Shown piece by piece: positions 60,401 through 64,000 of a stretch of DNA of 64,000 nucleotides. The position numbers were made by a program, and so were the translations under genes. The notes beneath the pieces were generated by a model. It was not told where the DNA came from and did no database searches. It was given only the letters and a program-made list of their open reading frames with translations. The first letter of the stretch is position 1, and every line of letters begins with the position of its first letter. This DNA is from Bathymodiolus brooksi (taxonomy: Eukaryota > Mollusca > Bivalvia > Mytilida > Modiolidae), in the NCBI GenBank assembly GCA_963680875.1, contig OY804588.1:75912829-75976828 (forward strand), written 5' to 3'.

Positions 60401-62279
60401 TACAAAATGAACTTATATAATATTATATACATATTTCATATTAATTTATAATATTATATACATATTTCATATTAATTTATAATATTATATACATATTTCA
60501 TATTAATTTATAATATTATATACATATTTCATATTAATTCATACACTATGTAATTACCAACGTATTTGGCAAGGTAGTCTGGTATACAATTACAATGTAG
60601 ACACAGTGAAGGCTGAATATAAGTACAGTACTTTGTGGTCATAGGAAAAGCCACCAAATTCTAAAACTGTAAATTGCTATTAAAAATTGTTGGTTTCTGT
60701 ATAGGAATAGTCACCTATTATAACTACAACATTACGTATAAAAATTGGTTTGGAATGCTTTTGACAAAATATCAGTTGACTCTGTTGGCTCAATGGAAGA
60801 AACCACAGTACCCAGAGAAAACCACCAACCTGTCGCAAGTCACTGACATATCACATAATGTTGTATCGAGTACACCTCACCATGAACAGGGTTCGAACTC
60901 ACTTCTTAAGTGGTGATAAGCACTGATTTCACAGGAAGTTGCAAATCCAACTACTAAACGATCACGCCCACTTGAATTTTAAGTAACATTTTCAAATGCC
61001 TTAACATAGGTGGACCTGGGAGTGGTAAAGGAACTCAGTGTGAGAGAATAGTACAGAAGTATGGCTTTACTCATCTGTCAACTGGTGACCTGCTCAGGGC
61101 TGAGGTAGCATCAGGATCAGAACGAGGAAAGGAACTCACTGAAATAATGGAGAAAGGAGAACTGGTTCCTTTAGTAAGTATCAACTGGTACCTAGTTCAA
61201 TTGGAACAAGAAGAGTTTGAAGATACCAAAGGGGTAATCAGAATCCATATATCGAAGAAGAACAGACAACACAATGGCCAAAAGAAAAAGTACAAAAGGA
61301 CAAACAACGATCTACAAAATATACACATAAAACTAAAGATCGAGTAAAACAAGTTCAGTTTTGTATCTTGTCATTCCAATGTTACTTTACAACATTATGT
61401 TTTTTGTCCATAGTATTGTCTGTACTTTGATTTATGGCTTCTGATTATTCCTTTGGTGTCTTTAAACTTTTCTTATGTAAAGATATAAAAACTTATAATA
61501 TTAATCTTGGAAGGAATATTTATTGCATTAATTACAGTCGTGAATTTAATTATTATTTTATTAATTATTTACTCATTAGGTAAGTAAATAATTAATTCAT
61601 AAAATTGTAACTTGAGTTACAAATTTTTAATTTTTGTTGTCCATCAGAAATCAAAGATGGCCACCAAAGCAGGCCATATTAATACAAAAATCCTTATAGA
61701 AAACAATTTTGAAGCTCCTTATTATTTTCATGATACTAAACATACCATGTATACCCTAATAAATGAATAGAAAATGTGGAATAGAATTCTTTATGTTATT
61801 TGAAAAAACAGCCTTTAAGTTTGTTTTGTTGTAATTTATTTATTTTTAAAGAAAAGCAGAGGCGGATACAAATAAACAACAAACACACAATGAAACATAT
61901 GATATGCATATACAATTTTACAAAAGACATTTAATTTATAAAAACAAACATTTTGCATCACTGCACTGAAATTTCAAGCACCTTTAAGTTTTGATGTTTC
62001 GACATTATCATTTCATAAAGCTTCTGTTATGAAAATCAGTTTTGACAATATAAAGGTCATAAATTAGATCACGTGATGCCAAATTATTTAGTAGTTCAGT
62101 GATGACCTTGGTCTGAGTTGTCAATCAACAAATCAATTGTAAGCAAACAAATTTTTTTTCAGGATACAGTGCTAAAATTACTACGTGACAACATGTTAGC
62201 AAAAGCAGCAACCAGTAAAGGATTTCTGATAGATGGTTATCCTAGAGAGATGGAACAGGGAACCAGGTTTGAAGCAGAG
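21342..62279 (+). CDS. AK5: AK5-type adenylate kinase with three kinase domains; split gene, 3' end beyond the window
   Basis: Transfers a phosphate between ATP and AMP; vertebrate AK5 is cytosolic/nuclear with two kinase domains. Eighteen coding exons join in frame to 741 residues before the last visible exon. Residues 1-20 ([20 protein letters not shown]) and the exon junction match the human AK5 N terminus. A Pro/Lys/Glu-rich linker precedes domain 1 (P-loop near 161-169), a second linker precedes domain 2 (P-loop near 420-428), then domain 3 (P-loop near 648-656). Domains 1 and 2 share exon lengths 176/114/192/78-79 nt and are both AK5 first-domain-like (KWSMIG, KGEMAP). Domain 3 is AK1-like ([17 protein letters not shown]). 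All keep the LID Arg-Asp-Asp pattern where visible. The remaining domain 3 exons should lie right of 64000. Confidence 0.93.
21630..22759. mobile_element. fold-back element with ~270-360-bp terminal inverted repeats
   Basis: The left arm (21630-21898) and right arm (22489-22759) are inverted copies (GATTCCTCTGCCGTC versus GACGGCAGAGGAATC; CATTACAGCACGATTTT versus AAAATCGTGCTGTAATG). Weaker pairing continues inward to about 21990 and 22390 (ATCATGGGAGAT versus AGCTCCCATCATG). It lies in AK5 intron 1 and encloses an exon-like minus-strand ORF. No transposase is seen, so it would be non-autonomous. Confidence 0.85.
22158..22328 (-). CDS. exon-like ORF inside the fold-back element, possible captured helicase first exon
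   Basis: 57 codons from an ATG at 22328 to AAG, followed by a good donor (GTATAC). Starts [20 protein letters not shown] and contains AEQKEIIQ and GLGKEHV. The pattern hydrophobic-K-x-E-Q-x-E-x-I is reminiscent of the Q motif of RecQ-like helicases, but the expected Walker A is not clear. Function is therefore unassigned. It may be a promoter plus first exon captured by the transposon, or chance. Confidence 0.35.
22760..23550. other. AK5 intron 1, no feature recognised
   Basis: AT-rich intron sequence without a supported exon, SINE or clear inverted repeat. Confidence 0.4.
23551..23802 (-). repeat. SINE family B
   Basis: GGTGTTTAACACCACTTTCA at the left, AAAACCACCAATCTGTCGC in the body, reversed B box GAGATTCGAACTCACAAC, and CCAACTACCATATGATCACG at the right. 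It lies 78 bp upstream of AK5 exon 2. Confidence 0.82.
23880..24087 (+). CDS. AK5: AK5 exon 2
   Basis: Acceptor TTCATTAG; donor ATAG then GTAATG; 208 nt, phase 0 in, 1 out. Encodes [20 protein letters not shown], like human SLLNGLMCSKPEDPVEYLES, then a basic Pro-rich stretch ([20 protein letters not shown]). Confidence 0.93.
24088..26133. other. AK5 intron 2; small repeat fragments
   Basis: Contains a C8/A7 homopolymer run near 24750 within a fragment that is open but motif-free on the minus strand, and a segment near 25265-25450 (CCAGTCTTTGCGCTAACCCA, GACAAGTAAAACTGGATTCG) that resembles the 'CAGTC...GGACCAGTAAA' dispersed repeats. No exon supported. Confidence 0.4.
26134..26187 (+). CDS. 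AK5: AK5 exon 3 (linker, possible cassette)
   Basis: Acceptor AATTTCTAG; donor CAGG then GTAAAA; 54 nt, phase 1 at both ends, so skipping would keep the frame. Encodes [18 protein letters not shown], a low-complexity linker segment. Support is splice signals and frame only. Confidence 0.6.
26262..26369 (+). repeat. 20-bp minisatellite
   Basis: Five to six copies of GCTAAAAATAGATGTCWTAA directly downstream of AK5 exon 3. Confidence 0.9.
27140..27272 (-). repeat. dispersed repeat, GATGAGCACCGGTCCTC family (reverse)
   Basis: Reverse-oriented relative of 4890-5065 and 30045-30215: CCCCAAAATGAAAATTTGAA, TTACTGGTCCGAATC and CAGAGGACCAATGCTTATCG. Confidence 0.55.
27977..28141. repeat. palindromic MITE, ~70-bp arms
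   Basis: Left GGATTAAACACTGTG and AAACTCCGGCAGCT pair with right AGCTGCCGGAGTTT and CAGTGTTTAATCC. The loop holds AAGTCCTTCGGACTT, itself palindromic. Confidence 0.9.
28415..28735 (+). repeat. SINE family A
   Basis: tRNA-like head with A box (GTGTAATGGTTAGCATGCTC) and B box (GGGTTCAAGTCC), then GGTCAAACCAAAGACTATAA, and tail to GTAGCTGAAAAATTG. A second partial tail copy follows to about 28800. Confidence 0.8.
28803..29898 (+). repeat. dispersed repeat with six ~165-bp tandem units
   Basis: Begins with hairpin CCCCGCTCCCCGAAGGGGGA and ends GCGGGGGTATCATAGGTGAG, then AGCTCACAG. The motif TCAGCAACTATTGATG recurs near 29068, 29224, 29390, 29567 and 29735. Open frames in it are by-products of repetition. 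The layout (hairpin start, AGCTCAC end, internal units) parallels the GCCAAGTGATGGC family. Confidence 0.8.
30045..30215. repeat. dispersed repeat, GATGAGCACCGGTCCTC family
   Basis: GCAGTCCTCACGATGAGCAC, then GGACCAGTAAATTTTTCAG; ends near GGTCTGGGGTAGTGCC. Copies at 4890 and, reversed, 27140. Confidence 0.6.
30318..30476 (+). CDS. AK5: AK5 exon 4 (linker into domain 1)
   Basis: Acceptor TATATAG; donor ATGG then GTAAGA; 159 nt, phase 1 at both ends. Encodes an acidic, Pro-rich linker ([20 protein letters not shown]) then the first strand of the kinase, VPIVFIMG, up to the P-loop. The alternative acceptor two bases later runs into a stop. Confidence 0.9.
30690..30870. repeat. dispersed ~180-bp repeat (CCGAAGGGACAAT family)
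   Basis: Shares ACCGAAGGGACAATCAAAAA, GACAATCCAGAGAAA and CACAATATGTGTTG with 42668-42855. It lies immediately upstream of AK5 exon 5. Confidence 0.7.
30892..31067 (+). CDS. AK5: AK5 exon 5, domain 1 P-loop
   Basis: Acceptor ATATTTAG; donor GAG then GTAGGA; 176 nt, phase 1 in, 0 out. P-loop is [10 protein letters not shown]: the Gly after the Lys, invariant in active adenylate kinases I know, is Leu. AMP-site motif is HLSMGDILR (Met where AK1 has Thr). Ends [17 protein letters not shown]. Confidence 0.94.
31130..31315 (+). repeat. faint copies of the exon 5 end
   Basis: GGAGAATGACTCCAGAG at 31183 with donor-like GTATGA and GGAGAAAGACTCCAGAG at 31293 without a donor both resemble the exon end GGAGAAATGGCACCTGAG. 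The following CTATAGAGGTCTGAGG is also repeated. Similarity is partial. Confidence 0.45.
32254..32367 (+). CDS. AK5: AK5 exon 6, domain 1
   Basis: Acceptor TTTTTCAG; donor GTG then GTGAGT; 114 nt, phase 0. Encodes [45 protein letters not shown] has Glu where AK1 has Asp (IDGYPRE); the AMP-contacting Arg is kept. Confidence 0.94.
32397..32651 (+). repeat. three tandem copies of the AK5 exon 6 end with donor
   Basis: The last 45 bp of exon 6 plus donor are repeated at 32397-32441, 32492-32536 and 32607-32651, separated by G-rich spacers with TACATGGAGGGGAGGGGG. The first two copies are unchanged and keep GTGAGT; the third has two or more changes and reads ATGAGT at the donor. The copies have no acceptor. 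Confidence 0.95.
32971..33162 (+). CDS. AK5: AK5 exon 7, domain 1 LID
   Basis: Acceptor TGTTCTCAG; donor GTG then GTTAGT; 192 nt, phase 0. Encodes [20 protein letters not shown], then TDRIDDN and SRRITFF. The LID Arg and Asp-Asp pair are present. Confidence 0.94.
33345..33480 (-). repeat. non-LTR retrotransposon 3' end fragment
   Basis: Minus strand reads CCCAATCCAATTAATGACAT and TTGGATTAATTAATAAAATA, resembling the 3' end of the element at 19524. Too short to classify. Confidence 0.35.
33835..34012. repeat. MITE, TACAGTGAAACCTGTCTAAACC ends
   Basis: The left end ACAGTGAAACCTGTCTAAAC and right end GTTTAGACAGGTTTCAATGT are inverted. This is the same family as the larger element at 58916-59720. 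Confidence 0.8.
34116..34194 (+). CDS. AK5: AK5 exon 8, end of domain 1
   Basis: Acceptor AATGCAG; donor TTTG then GTAAGT; 79 nt, phase 0 in, 1 out. Encodes [20 protein letters not shown], the closing helix of the domain. Confidence 0.92.
34236..34590 (+). repeat. SINE family A
   Basis: Diverged head (GGGTTTGAATCAC as B box), body AGAGCAAAGACTGGTTGACT and GTGTTGGAGTGGAGTGACAT, tail ATTATATGGCTGAAAAATTG. Confidence 0.7.
34954..35169 (+). CDS. AK5: AK5 exon 9 (linker into domain 2)
   Basis: Acceptor TAATTGCAG; donor GTCG then GTAAGA; 216 nt, phase 1 at both ends. Encodes a Pro/Lys/Thr-rich linker ([20 protein letters not shown]), then PIIFVVG at the P-loop edge. Its layout mirrors exon 4. Confidence 0.9.
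35190..35306. repeat. MITE fragment with AGGTCACC core
   Basis: GCAGTCACCTGTATTAAAAG and CTTTTAGAGGTCACCTGTC face each other; related to 6718-6868. Confidence 0.5.
35347..35572 (+). repeat. SINE family B, head truncated
   Basis: CCTATCACCACTAATGTTGT, B box GTTCGAATCC, TTCCTCCACCAATAAAACTG, CGATATATAACTGAACTATT and CACCATAACCCTAATC. Confidence 0.75.
36001..36126 (+). repeat. SINE family B 3' fragment
   Basis: TTTCCTCCATCAATAAAACT, CATGATATAACTGAAATATT and ACATAACCCTTAACCC. Confidence 0.7.
36285..36460 (+). CDS. AK5: AK5 exon 10, domain 2 P-loop
   Basis: Acceptor TGCTATAG; donor CAG then GTAAGG; 176 nt, phase 1 in, 0 out. Canonical P-loop [10 protein letters not shown], then [12 protein letters not shown] and [17 protein letters not shown]. 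Same length as exon 5. Confidence 0.95.
36519..36652 (+). repeat. tandem copies of the AK5 exon 10 end with donor
   Basis: GGTACAGAAAGGAGAAATGG then CTCCTCAG recurs at 36519-36546 (donor GTAAAG) and 36576-36603 (two changes, donor GTAAAA). A decayed third begins near 36630. Spacers share GAACTTAAAA and TAGGTGATTG, which also occur right after the true donor. Confidence 0.92.
36937..37053 (+). repeat. SINE family B 3' fragment
   Basis: TGACTTGCGACAGGTCGGTG, GGTTTCCTTCACCAATAAAA, CACGATATAACTGAAATATT; ends 34 bp upstream of AK5 exon 11. Confidence 0.75.
37087..37200 (+). CDS. AK5: AK5 exon 11, domain 2
   Basis: Acceptor CTATTACAG; donor CAT then GTGAGT; 114 nt, phase 0. Encodes [38 protein letters not shown]. 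Same length and Glu-for-Asp change as exon 6. Confidence 0.95.
37390..37562. repeat. palindrome and ~75-bp direct repeat
   Basis: GAGATAACTCAATTTAACAA pairs with TTGTTAAATTGAGTTAACTC around the centre TGTGTAACACA (about 37420). The right half with TTGATATTTTACATAGAGCA is then repeated in direct orientation at about 37494-37562. Confidence 0.85.
38136..38327 (+). CDS. AK5: AK5 exon 12, domain 2 LID
   Basis: Acceptor TTTTTTTCAG; donor GCG then GTGAGT; 192 nt, phase 0. Encodes [27 protein letters not shown] and QNRLTFF. Same length as exon 7. Confidence 0.95.
38340..38815 (+). repeat. decayed exon 12 end copies split by a SINE
   Basis: TATTAAAACATTTTAACAAC then CATGGAAATTTGGAT (38350-38385) resembles the exon 12 end. 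The segment that follows (TTTGGATGATAAACATACAT through GTCATATACAATTCT) is repeated after the SINE at about 38735-38820. So the duplication predates or was split by the SINE. Confidence 0.5.
38472..38728 (+). repeat. SINE family B, full length
   Basis: GGTGATCTTATGATAGTTGG, ACAACTACCTATGCAATCAT, TTGTGAGTTTGAATCC, ACTTTGGTAGGTCATTGG and TGAAATATTGTTGAAAGTGG, ending GCACCATAAACG. Confidence 0.82.
39077..39408 (+). repeat. SINE family A
   Basis: Head fragment with B box GGGTTCGAGCTCC, GAGCAAAGACTGGTTGACTC, GTGGGGCGACATGTC and tail AACAACAATCACTCACTCAC. Confidence 0.78.
39560..39637 (+). CDS. AK5: AK5 exon 13, end of domain 2
   Basis: Acceptor TTGTTTCAG; donor AAG then GTAGGC; 78 nt, phase 0. 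Encodes [20 protein letters not shown]. Parallels exon 8 but ends in phase 0. Confidence 0.93.
39638..41575. other. AK5 intron 13, no gene recognised
   Basis: AT-rich intron. A small palindrome near 39890-39975 mirrors AAATATGTCCCAAATGAC with GTCATGAGTCATATTTTTGA around GAGCGAG, and another imperfect one with AATTTAAGTGTCAATTAAG lies near 41300-41455. No exon supported. Confidence 0.4.
41580..41730 (+). repeat. SINE family B 3' half
   Basis: TGTTATAAAGTTTGTCAGTG, GTTTCCTCCACCAATAAAAC and GTGGCATTAAACACCATAAA. Confidence 0.75.
41823..41841 (+). CDS. AK5: AK5 exon 14 (19-nt microexon)
   Basis: Acceptor AAATTTCAG; donor GCTG then GTGAGT; encodes PNAPGA plus one base, phase 0 in, 1 out. It is needed to pass from phase 0 (exon 13) to phase 1 (exon 15). 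Support is strong splice sites plus frame; no homology is possible at this length. Confidence 0.7.
42410..42935. repeat. imperfect minisatellite split by a dispersed repeat
   Basis: Units with AAAGGGGAGATAATTTATAC, AAAGGGAGATAAATCCAA and TATTTGTCCACAGA recur at least four times. A ~190-bp element (42668-42855, ACCGAAGGGACAAT family, also at 30690) sits inside. Confidence 0.75.
43590..45106. mobile_element. 1.5-kb DNA transposon with CAGTCT termini and 6-bp TSD
   Basis: Left end CAGTCTTCAC and right end TTCGCAGACTG are inverted. Sub-terminal ACTTGTGCCAATGG and CCATTGGCATCGGACTTGT also pair. ATGTAT precedes and follows it. Neighbouring minisatellite units show the uninterrupted sequence GGCATGTATATTACCC, so ATGTAT is the duplicated target. 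No intact transposase is seen; superfamily unassigned. Confidence 0.8.
43706..43963 (-). pseudogene. TTF/ZNF862-like zinc-finger fragment carried by the transposon
   Basis: Minus-strand 85-codon frame with FCNWCRN (C-x2-C), then [20 protein letters not shown] (H-x5-H). This spacing and the N-F/K-x-L-x-x-V-x-x-H-E pattern are typical of the TTF-type zinc finger at the start of ZNF862/KIAA1586-like, hAT-related proteins. No further domain follows, so it is a fragment. Confidence 0.6.
45295..47327. other. AK5 intron 14, no gene recognised
   Basis: AT-rich intron. A loose duplication with GTCAATCTATTTTTAGC lies near 46135 and 46312. No exon supported. Confidence 0.4.
47328..47755 (+). repeat. 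30-bp minisatellite, 14 copies
   Basis: Unit CAGTCCCTAGCCTGCAGTTG plus AGCAGTGAAA. Very homogeneous, with one or two substitutions per copy; a single extra C near 47697 and 47727 breaks the long frame. The 117-codon frame ([10 protein letters not shown] repeated) is a by-product of the 30-bp period. Confidence 0.95.
48453..48765 (-). repeat. SINE family A
   Basis: GTGAGTGAGTGATTGTTGTT, CAGCTATATCATGGAGAGAA, CTAGACCAACACGCTTAG; loses its head near 48760. Confidence 0.75.
48810..49080. repeat. dispersed repeat fragment (AAAATACCACGCTGTC family)
   Basis: AACAAAAAATACCACGCTGT, CATGACCGCTCTCTTTCATG and GGTACAGGCACTTCAATAAA are shared with 63017-63150. Confidence 0.55.
49293..49657. repeat. long palindrome, ~170-bp arms, 21-nt loop
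   Basis: The left arm (49293-49467) and right arm (49489-49657) are inverted copies from ACACAGGCGCTCGTGGCA at the outside to TGTGTCGACCCT at the centre. The arms differ by a handful of substitutions and one ~8-bp indel. Noncoding; sits about 290 bp upstream of AK5 exon 15. Confidence 0.93.
49951..50016 (+). CDS. AK5: AK5 exon 15 (long-isoform form)
   Basis: Acceptor ATTTTCAG; internal donor ACAG then GTGACA; 66 nt, phase 1 at both ends. Encodes an acidic linker ([20 protein letters not shown]). This donor phase fits exon 16 exactly. Confidence 0.75.
49951..50078 (+). CDS. AK5: AK5 exon 15 read-through: C terminus of a two-domain isoform
   Basis: If the donor at 50017 is not used, the frame continues [20 protein letters not shown] and stops at TGA 50076-50078, giving a 654-residue protein with kinase domains 1 and 2 only. 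The 8-kb gap to exon 16 and an AATAAA at 51137 would suit an alternative 3' end. Confidence 0.55.
50079..51150 (+). other. possible 3' UTR of the short AK5 isoform
   Basis: AT-rich sequence after the in-frame stop, with AATAAA at 51137-51142 and poly-T near 50703. No SINE or MITE recognised in this first kilobase, unlike neighbouring introns, which fits but does not prove a UTR. Confidence 0.35.
51405..51540 (+). repeat. two-copy ~68-bp direct repeat
   Basis: CTGTAAATCTGTGATGATST then CTTTATTTTATTCAAATTTA and ATATGAGAATTC occur twice in succession. Confidence 0.85.
52430..52490 (+). repeat. SINE family B 3' tail fragment
   Basis: CCATGATATAACTGAAATAT, then GGCATTAAACACCATAACCC. Confidence 0.7.
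53638..54208 (+). repeat. dispersed repeat starting with a GGAGACTT hairpin
   Basis: Opens AAGTCTCCCAAACAACGTTT then GGAGACTTATTGTTTTTGCT, contains a TTA microsatellite and TTGTTC repeats, CATGAACTTGTCCACGGCAG and CAAGATGTCTGCCATTTTCA, and ends GGGAGACTTCATAATCG then ATCTTGTTT. Similar hairpin-start/ATCTTGTTT-end layout to 28803-29898. Noncoding. Confidence 0.6.
54278..55090 (+). repeat. 38-bp minisatellite, ~21 copies
   Basis: Unit ATACATTTTCTATATATCAA plus TATCACCTGACACAGTAC, very homogeneous; the main variant is CTATCTATC versus CTATATATC. Confidence 0.95.
55407..55790. repeat. dispersed repeat with internal ~27-bp minisatellite
   Basis: The ATACCAAAGGGATAATCAGA family (see 12984) with the internal segment GGTCCACAAAACACTACATA plus A-run amplified about ten times between 55480 and 55745; single-copy in relatives. 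Confidence 0.85.
55868..56049. repeat. MITE, TACAGTCATACCTGCC ends
   Basis: TACAGTCATACCTGCCTTAA at the left and TAAACAGGTTTGACTGTA at the right are inverted. Second copy at 56276. Confidence 0.85.
56276..56431. repeat. MITE, TACAGTCAAACCTGCC ends
   Basis: TACAGTCAAACCTGCCTTAA at the left; ATACAGGTTTGACTTTATA at the right. Internally similar to 55868-56049 (GGCACCTCTATATAA, CACTGTCTAT). Confidence 0.85.
56651..57118 (+). repeat. two adjoining minisatellites (32 bp, then 42 bp)
   Basis: About nine copies of TTTTATGTGTGTCATTCCAG plus CTAATTGTCCAA, then three copies of a 42-bp unit with TTGTTGTTGTTACACATTTG that reuses GTGTGTCATTC. Open frames across them follow the repeat. Confidence 0.92.
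57225..58030 (+). repeat. ~42-bp minisatellite, variable units
   Basis: About 18 units with GGGATTATGGATGGGAAGAA and TGTTACTGGTCAATAAACA; more diverged than the neighbouring arrays. Confidence 0.9.
58218..58256 (+). CDS. AK5: AK5 exon 16 (into domain 3)
   Basis: Acceptor TATTGTAG; donor GTTG then GTGAGT; 39 nt, phase 1 at both ends. Encodes [14 protein letters not shown], matching the human approach to the second AK5 domain (KCKIIFIIGG). Confidence 0.88.
58322..58735 (+). repeat. 57-bp minisatellite with a palindromic core, 8 copies
   Basis: TCAATGTACATTGTACAACT recurs every 57 bp from 58325 to 58724, followed by GACTCTTTGTGAGTTATT. The core TGTACANTGTACA is self-complementary. Confidence 0.93.
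58916..59720. repeat. MITE expanded by a 26-bp minisatellite
   Basis: The left end TACAGTATATCTGTCTAAAC and right end GTTTAGACAAGTTTGACTGT are a terminal inverted pair, as at 33835. Between 59040 and 59715 the inner edge of the right end, GTTTAGACAGGTTTACTCAG plus GGTTCA, repeats about 26 times. Confidence 0.9.
60415..60541 (+). repeat. 31-bp AT-rich minisatellite, 4 copies
   Basis: TAATATTATATACATATTTC plus ATATTAATTTA, four near-identical copies. Confidence 0.93.
60786..60972 (-). repeat. SINE family B, partial
   Basis: GGAAGAAACCACAGTACCCA, GAGAAAACCACCAACCTGTC, GGGTTCGAACTCACTTC, CCAACTACTAAACGATCACG; ends 38 bp upstream of AK5 exon 17. Confidence 0.78.
61010..61173 (+). CDS. AK5: AK5 exon 17, domain 3 P-loop
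   Basis: Acceptor TTAACATAG; donor TTA then GTAAGT; 164 nt, phase 1 in, 0 out. Encodes [40 protein letters not shown] and [10 protein letters not shown], the classic AK1-like pattern, closest in layout to human AK5 domain 2. Confidence 0.96.
61218..61475. repeat. inverted pair of the ATACCAAAGGGATAATCAGA repeat
   Basis: A forward copy (GATACCAAAGGGGTAATCAG, CTACAAAATATACACATAAA) is followed by a reversed fragment (TATGGCTTCTGATTATTCCT then TTGGTGTCTTTAAAC), forming a fold-back. Confidence 0.7.
62163..62279 (+). CDS. AK5: AK5 exon 18, domain 3 (last in window)
   Basis: Acceptor TTTTTTCAG; donor GAG then GTTTGT; 117 nt, phase 0. Encodes [39 protein letters not shown], with the canonical IDGYPRE AMP motif. 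The LID and C-terminal exons lie beyond 64000. Confidence 0.95.
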
Positions 62280-62384
62280 GTTTGTTAAATAACTGGCACA
62301 TACTGTAGCTTGGTTGTGACCTGTGATGATACACAATGATACACAATGACCTTGTTATTAGAAGGAAATTGAGGGTTGCAGAAC

Positions 62385-63310
62385 CCTGCCATCAAAATCA
62401 TATGCTCCTGCTGCCTTCTCTGAGCACTTCTATGTCCTTCTTCATAATTTCAATGTGGCTTTTTGCCATTAAGCAATTACACCCAATGCAAGCCAGGTAA
62501 TTTTAGGGTCAACTTTATGAATTGCCATAAATTAATTTCCAATCAATATGCAGGGCTTTCAATATTTTTCTTGTATACCAGTACTTCACTATTTACAGGT
62601 GGTACTTTTTATTAAAATTTGAACAATTGTCATGAATATCTTATACAACACTCTTTAAAATCAGGAGGTGCCAAAGACCATTTTAGGCAGGTAAAAGTAC
62701 CTGGTACCACCCCTTATTGAAAGATCTGCTGCCATGAGAATCATGTGTCCCTCTGCACTCTCTGAGCACCCCTATGTCCTTCTTCATAATTTCAATGTGG
62801 CCTTTTGCAATTATTGATTAAACAGTTACACCTAAGCCAGGTAATTTTAGAATCAACTTTTATTAATTGCCATAAATGAATGTTCTATCAATATGTATAT
62901 TCATAGTACCAATATGAAGAATGACCAAAAGTAGTATAAATATCTTATTAAACAACAGTCCAATACTTTAATGTTGCCTTCTCCTGGACCCATTTATTAT
63001 CAGATCTTAGCATAGTAAAATGAAAAACAAAAAATACCACGTTGTCAGAACAAAATCATAGAAAGAGGCAAAAGCATTACACCTACCACACAAATACATG
63101 ACAGCTCACTTTCCTGGCTTAGTACAGGCATTTCAATAAAAAGTGGTTGGTTTATGATATTTTATGGTCCCAATAACTGAATTTCTTATCAATATGTAAT
63201 GTATTTGTGGTACCAATATGAAGAGAAGCCAGAAGTAGTCTGAATGTCATATTCAGCAACAACCATTCACGATACAGTAACCTTCTTCTGTGCCCCTCTA
63301 TTGTCAGATC
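62385..63310 (+). repeat. imperfect ~350-bp direct repeats
   Basis: CTCTGAGCACYYCTATGTCC then TTCTTCATAATTTCAATGTG occurs near 62416 and 62759. AAGCCAGGTAATTTTAG and ATTGCCATAAATKAAT follow in both. GTACCAATATGAAGA near 62910 and 63222 marks a further partial unit. A fragment at 63017-63150 matches 48950-49080. Confidence 0.7.
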
Positions 63311-63342
63311 CTAGCTAGATCACTGATATTTAATACATTTTT

Positions 63343-64000
63343 TAGCTCACCTGGCCATAGGCCATGTCAGCTTTTGTCATGGCTAAGTGTCCGTCGTCCG
63401 TCGTCGTCCATCCATTAGCTTTTCACATTTAAATCTTCTTCTCTGAAACCACTGAACAGAATTGAACCAAACTTGCCACAAATAATCATTGGATGGTCCT
63501 CTACCAGATTTGTGTTTTTGGTGCTGATTTGAAATTCAACATGGCTGTCAGGGTCCATAATGTGTTCTCATTGGCTGAAATTTTAAAAATCTTCTTGTCA
63601 GAAACCTCCAGGCCAATTGAATTGTGACTTTGTAGGAATGATCATTGGGTGGTTCTGTACTAATCTTGTGAATCGTTTGCCGATCGGAAATTCAAGATGG
63701 CCGCCATGACTCGACTTAGTTTTAACATAGGACCCTATGGAAAAAATGTTTAAAAGTCTTCTCCTCTGAAACCAGTAAGCCAATTTAAAGCAAACATGGC
63801 ATGGATGGTCCTTAAGTGGTCAATTTTCAAAATTGTGTCCGGTGACCCTGACCTCCATCCAAGATGTCCGAATTCAGCGGAGATAGTTTTAACATAGGAC
63901 CCTATGGGAATTTTTTTTTTAAATCTTCTCCTCTGAAACCAGTAAGCCAATATAGCAAACATGTCATCGATGGTCCTTAGGTGGTCAACTTCCAAAATTG
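63343..64000 (-). repeat. dispersed repeat (GCCAAGTGATGGC family, reverse), cut by the window edge
   Basis: Starts TTTTTAGCTCACCTGGCCAT with hairpin partner GGCCATGT, then the complement of the family tail (TTTTGTCATGGCTAAGTGTC, GTCGTCCG). Contains ~165-bp monomers with TCTTCTCCTCTGAAACCAGT. Minus-strand open frames are repeat-derived. Confidence 0.75.

Overview
The window is animal nuclear DNA, AT-rich and intron-rich, most likely from a bivalve mollusc (possibly a mussel; this is inference from the repeat style, not a search). The evidence is two spliced genes with recognisable protein exons, GT-AG introns of 0.5 to 8 kb, two families of tRNA-headed SINEs, many inverted-repeat MITEs and abundant minisatellites. 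No bacterial operons, CRISPR arrays, rRNA genes or free-standing tRNA genes are visible.

Left part (about 4.0-14.7 kb, minus strand): eight consecutive coding exons of PIGK, the catalytic subunit of the GPI-anchor transamidase, including the catalytic His and Cys and the Cys known to bond to PIG-T. The signal-peptide exon was not found and the C-terminal exon(s) probably lie left of the window.

Middle (about 14.8-21.3 kb): divergent intergenic region holding MITEs, SINEs, a nested insertion and a dead non-LTR retrotransposon 3' end.

Right part (21.3 kb to the right edge, plus strand): eighteen coding exons of an AK5-type adenylate kinase. The N-terminal exons match vertebrate AK5, but the gene carries three kinase domains: two tandem copies of the AK5 first domain with matching exon sizes, then an AK1-like third domain whose last exons lie beyond 64000. 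Exon 15 can either splice on to domain 3 or read through to a stop, so a two-domain and a three-domain protein are both predicted. PIGK and AK5 are also head-to-head neighbours in human, so the pair looks like an old conserved linkage.

Most striking observation: in both genes the 3' end of several exons, together with its 5' splice site, has been copied in tandem into the following intron (PIGK exons 2, 4, 9; AK5 exons 6, 10; fainter for AK5 exons 5 and 12). PIGK exon 4 has grown into a roughly ten-copy 99-bp array. The copies range from intact to dead donors.

The introns and flanks also carry a 175-bp-arm palindrome, a fold-back element with an exon-like ORF, a 1.5-kb transposon carrying a zinc-finger fragment with a target-site duplication readable from its host minisatellite, and a cluster of different minisatellites in AK5 intron 15.
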